Notes under the pieces: generated by a model
Told to the model about the DNA's origin: nothing
What the model saw: only the letters and a program-made list of their open reading frames with translations
Databases searched by the model: none
In this document: positions 60,537 to 64,000 of the stretch, in pieces
Layout of the letters: each line of letters begins with the position of its first letter
Position numbering within the stretch: the first letter of the stretch is position 1
From: Delphinus delphis
Taxonomy: Eukaryota > Chordata > Mammalia > Artiodactyla > Delphinidae
DNA length: 64,000 nt
Assembly (NCBI RefSeq): GCF_949987515.2
Contig: NC_082693.1
Coordinates: 19,154,994-19,218,993 of the forward strand
Direction: 5' to 3'
Program-made: the position numbers and the translations under genes

Positions 60537-60984
60537 TTATGATTAGTGAGCTCTGACTCAAGAGGTGAGATGCCACAAGAACAGAGGTGTTGGTGGCAGT
60601 GTCCTCAAAGACTGTGCACCCAGAGATACAAACACTAAGCAGTATTTTTCTTCTGGCTTGAATGAACAATTTAGCCAAACTTGTACCTTATGTACTTAAA
60701 AGCTCATAGATGATTTAATGGAAATATCTTTCATTTCTACATTAGACCATGATGTAATTCAACTGTGAACTGAAAAGTTATTCAAAAATGCATTACATAT
60801 TTTGAATCTGAGGGTAATTATCTAGTTACTGAGTATTGTTATGCAGGGTACATTACTTACTACAAAGGTTTCTAACGTATGGTACGTGTAATTCTCATCC
60901 TCCCCCAAATGTTTAAATATGTTTATGTGATCAGTTAAAAATTTACTTCATTAAAATTCTAATTCTAAAAAATACATTAATGAA

Positions 60985-61195
60985 CATGCACTGGGTAACT
61001 ACTGTGAGCTAGATACCGTACTAAAACCTTTACATAAGTTGTTTCATTTTTACCTTTCACCATAACCTCGTAAGTAGACAACATTTATACCTATTTCTAA
61101 AGATTAAAAAATTGAAGTTCAAATAGATGAAGTAACTTACCCAAGGTCACACAACTATTAACTTGTGGATCACTGACTCAGACTTAGTCAGAATT
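60985..61195 (-). repeat. MIR SINE in SOX5 intron
   Basis: Reverse MIR, well preserved: 'tgaagtaacttacccaaggt', 'cacacaactattaacttgtg' and the 5' part 'acctcgtaagtagacaacat'. Confidence 0.85.
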
Positions 61196-62579
61196 GAAAT
61201 TGAAATTGTGGTACAACATGTATCCTTACATACCTATACCCATCTACTATATAGGATCTAGCAGAAATCAAAACTCACAATAATAAGTATGTGTTCAGTA
61301 ACATTTTTCTCTTAATAAATCACTTTCAATAATATATAAAAATGTCACTTCCTGTGATAGAGTATGCATTAGTAATGTTAGCCCAAATTGGTTTTCCCTT
61401 TCTTTTCGCTTTTAATTTTGGTTTGGATTCAAGTAGGATTGCAAAAAAACAACTATTGGAAGCTTAATTAAAAACAGTTTATGCTTATTCTCAATATAGA
61501 TGTGATTTAAAGCTTTGATTCTATCAGTATGGCTATGTGCAGTAGTAACAGAAGTAGTAGTAGTAGTAATGTTTATTTTTTATTAAGAATGTGAGAAAAA
61601 TCTATTTGCAGATGTTTATCTGCAAGTACTCAGCTCAACTCTACCCAAATGCACAAAGACCAAAATAACTGGAATTAGGAGATGCCTAGCAAATATGTAC
61701 TGGCACTGCTGCCTTTACCTAAGCAAGATCGTAAACCTTTTGAATGAATTCATTACTTAACCATAACTCCACATCTCAAATGCAAATAGCTCACTAATGA
61801 ATAGTACTTTCCTACAAATGTACAGAATTCCTCAATATGGGCTGTTACATTTATTAAACGAATGCAGAGAAAGGGACAACATCTCCTCCCTTAGAATTCT
61901 TTCCTATTGGAACAGATGTTGCTTGGGTGGGTATATCCACGTAGGTGTTACAAAGATTTATAAACAGATTTTTTCCAATCTAGACAGCCAATATGATTTC
62001 ATTATATTTACAACAGAAACTCAGGTTACAGTTCAAATAATAACAATTTTTCTACTCCTTTCTCAAACTTGTATTTAAATACAGTGTCCAACATTTAGTT
62101 AGCTGGTCAGGCCGTATCATTTGTAGGTACAAACTCAAACTCTTTATTATTCAACATTATTTTCTAGAGGAACTTGAAAATCATTATGTCGTTCTCAGGG
62201 TAAATATAAACACAAGTAAACCTATAATACTATTGAACTAGATCAATTCTTCTTGTGGAGTTTCTTATATGTATGTATACCAGAATTTTGACCCTCAGAA
62301 TAGGAAGTGGAAAAGTGAACTTATCAGAATAACTTACTGAATAATTAAAGAAATCAAACAGTGGATCAAGGATGGTTGACTTGAAATTCACTATGTTTAC
62401 CACCAAATAAAACAAAGAAACTAGCATTCTCAGAATAGGAATTGCCAAAGCTTCTTCCCTAAGTCTAAATGTTCTATCAGCTCAAAAAAGAATATTTTTT
62501 CACTAAGGAAAGGGAATGTTTATGCCTCATAGTAACATGCCTTGGAATGTAAGAGCTATGTTTAGATTTCCTACTATGT

Positions 62580-62700
62580 GCATGATGCTGTATTCATCAC
62601 TAGATATGCAGCAGTGAGTTGTTACGGTTCCTATCTTCTTGGAGCTTATATTCCAGCCGAGAAGAAATACATTAAATACGTAATTGCAAAATGTATAATT
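62580..62700 (+). repeat. L2-like ancient repeat
   Basis: 'atgatgctgtattcatcact' and 'cttcttggagcttatattcc' resemble the common L2/MIR-related phrase 'ccctcatggagcttacattc'. Weak. Confidence 0.45.
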
Positions 62701-64000
62701 TTAATTGTGGAAAGTACAGGAAGCTATGAGAACATATGATAAGGAGGTGAGATCAATCTTCTGTAGGTCAGGAAGGCATCGCTGCAAAAATGACTCCTAG
62801 AGGGATTGAAAAAACAAGAGCAGCCTATGGAGGAAGAATAGAATGGTCAAGGCTTTGTAGTGGGAAGGGGGAGTAGAGGAACCTAAAGTTGTTCTGGCTA
62901 AAATGCAGAGAAAAAAAGGATAGTAAAAGATGTGTAAATTCTCAAATAAGCTGGCCTCTAACTGTGGTATGAACTGGAATCAAAATATTTTGAAACTTGA
63001 TAATATAATTTCTCTGGAAGTATCACTGAATTCTAAGCTATATTGAAAAATATGGCCATATCACTGTTACATGTCTTTTCAAAATTAAGAATTAAGGGCC
63101 AATTTGACCCAGTTAATGCTTAAGCTAACTACTCCATTATACGACCGAGCAGAACAGTGGTTCAGTTTGGTGGCAAAGGCAGCTACCATTTTTTAATAAT
63201 AGCTTTCGAATGCGGATAACCAAATGACAGTTTGGTTTTGGTTTCAATGGCTTTGCAGGTACACCAACCACTGTTTGTAGCTGCAGTGTAACCCCCTGAA
63301 ACTCACTAGATGAGGATGGGAGGGCAGAATTTTAGATACCTTCAAAAGAGATGAAAACATCTCCTTGATTTGGGTGTGGCTGGCTGCTCACCCTGGACCA
63401 TGTACAGGGAGTAAAAGTTCCCTGCTGTTTTCAAAAGATGAGCCTTCAACGATGAAAAGAGAATTAAGTACATTCAGATATTCCTCCTGATGACAAAAAA
63501 GAAGATTCAATCTAAAATATTTGATGTTCAAAATGAGAAAAAAAATCTCAGTCTTGAAAGTACTCTTTTCCTTTCTAAGCCTGGCAACACACTAAAAATG
63601 AAGAGTTTGAGCTGGGCAACAGTGTCATCTCCACGGGGTCTGTAATGAGTTTGCACATTTTACTCTAACTACTGTATACCTAATCAGAAAAAGACGTCCC
63701 CCGTCCCCTGATCTAGCGCCAAACGGTAAAAGGTGATTCCTTATGTTAACAATTTCAGCAGAATGGCTTATTAAAACCAGATTTTAGGGTATTATAAAAT
63801 GCTTAGAAGCCCTTTAAAATGTCAACTAGGATCTCCGGAGACTACGTAAAATGTCAACCCAGCTCAAGCGCCTGTTTTAAGCAGAATGAATTAGTGGCAT
63901 GCTGTCAGAGGCTGTTATCCAAAACAATTAGTAAAAGGGAAAACATCAAGCTTTCTTTGTACTTTTATATGAAATGAGCCATTTAGAATGATCTTGTGGG

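Overview
The window is mammalian nuclear DNA. It carries splice sites, a vertebrate transcription factor, L1, L2, MIR, MaLR and Tigger repeats, and about a dozen tRNA-derived SINEs that open with a 'cttccctggtggcgcagtgg'-type sequence. Those SINEs are the CHR family of Cetartiodactyla, and the short GC-rich form is typical of whales and dolphins, so a cetacean is the likely source. The species cannot be fixed from the sequence alone.

Only one functional protein gene is supported. It is SOX5 on the minus strand, at the right end (about 53.7-64 kb). The last two coding exons are present: 60196-60412, with the second half of the HMG box, and 58296-58599, the C-terminal tail with the stop. They are joined by a 1596-bp intron with consensus splice sites and matching phase. 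A probable long 3' UTR follows, to about 53.7 kb, with several candidate poly(A) signals. Bases 60413-64000 are the next intron upstream; the exon with the first half of the HMG box lies outside the window.

Bases 1-53 kb read as intergenic DNA downstream of SOX5. In mammals this flank is known to be gene-poor. It is largely transposon debris: an L1 5' UTR fragment (1-1110), L2 (2.1-3.0 kb), a U6/L1 chimeric retrocopy (6.17-6.32 kb), old L1 pieces, a Tigger1 derivative (12.3-12.8 kb), a layered ancient L1 block (13.2-16.4 kb), and an essentially full-length but dead L1 (18924-25370, minus) with a younger SINE in its ORF2. Then come MaLR LTRs, more L1 and SINE copies, a retroposed LTR-derived transcript end (32.4-32.8 kb), a Tigger-like element (33.4-34.1 kb), an LTR-rich block (36.5-42.5 kb), a STUB1 3'-end processed pseudogene (47.35-47.73 kb) and a 67-bp mariner MITE hairpin (51.3 kb).

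I found no CRISPR array, operon or other unknown multigene system. The most interesting items are retroposition products (U6/L1, STUB1, the LTR-tailed transcript), the LTR clusters, the hairpin MITE and the nearly repeat-free SOX5 3' UTR.
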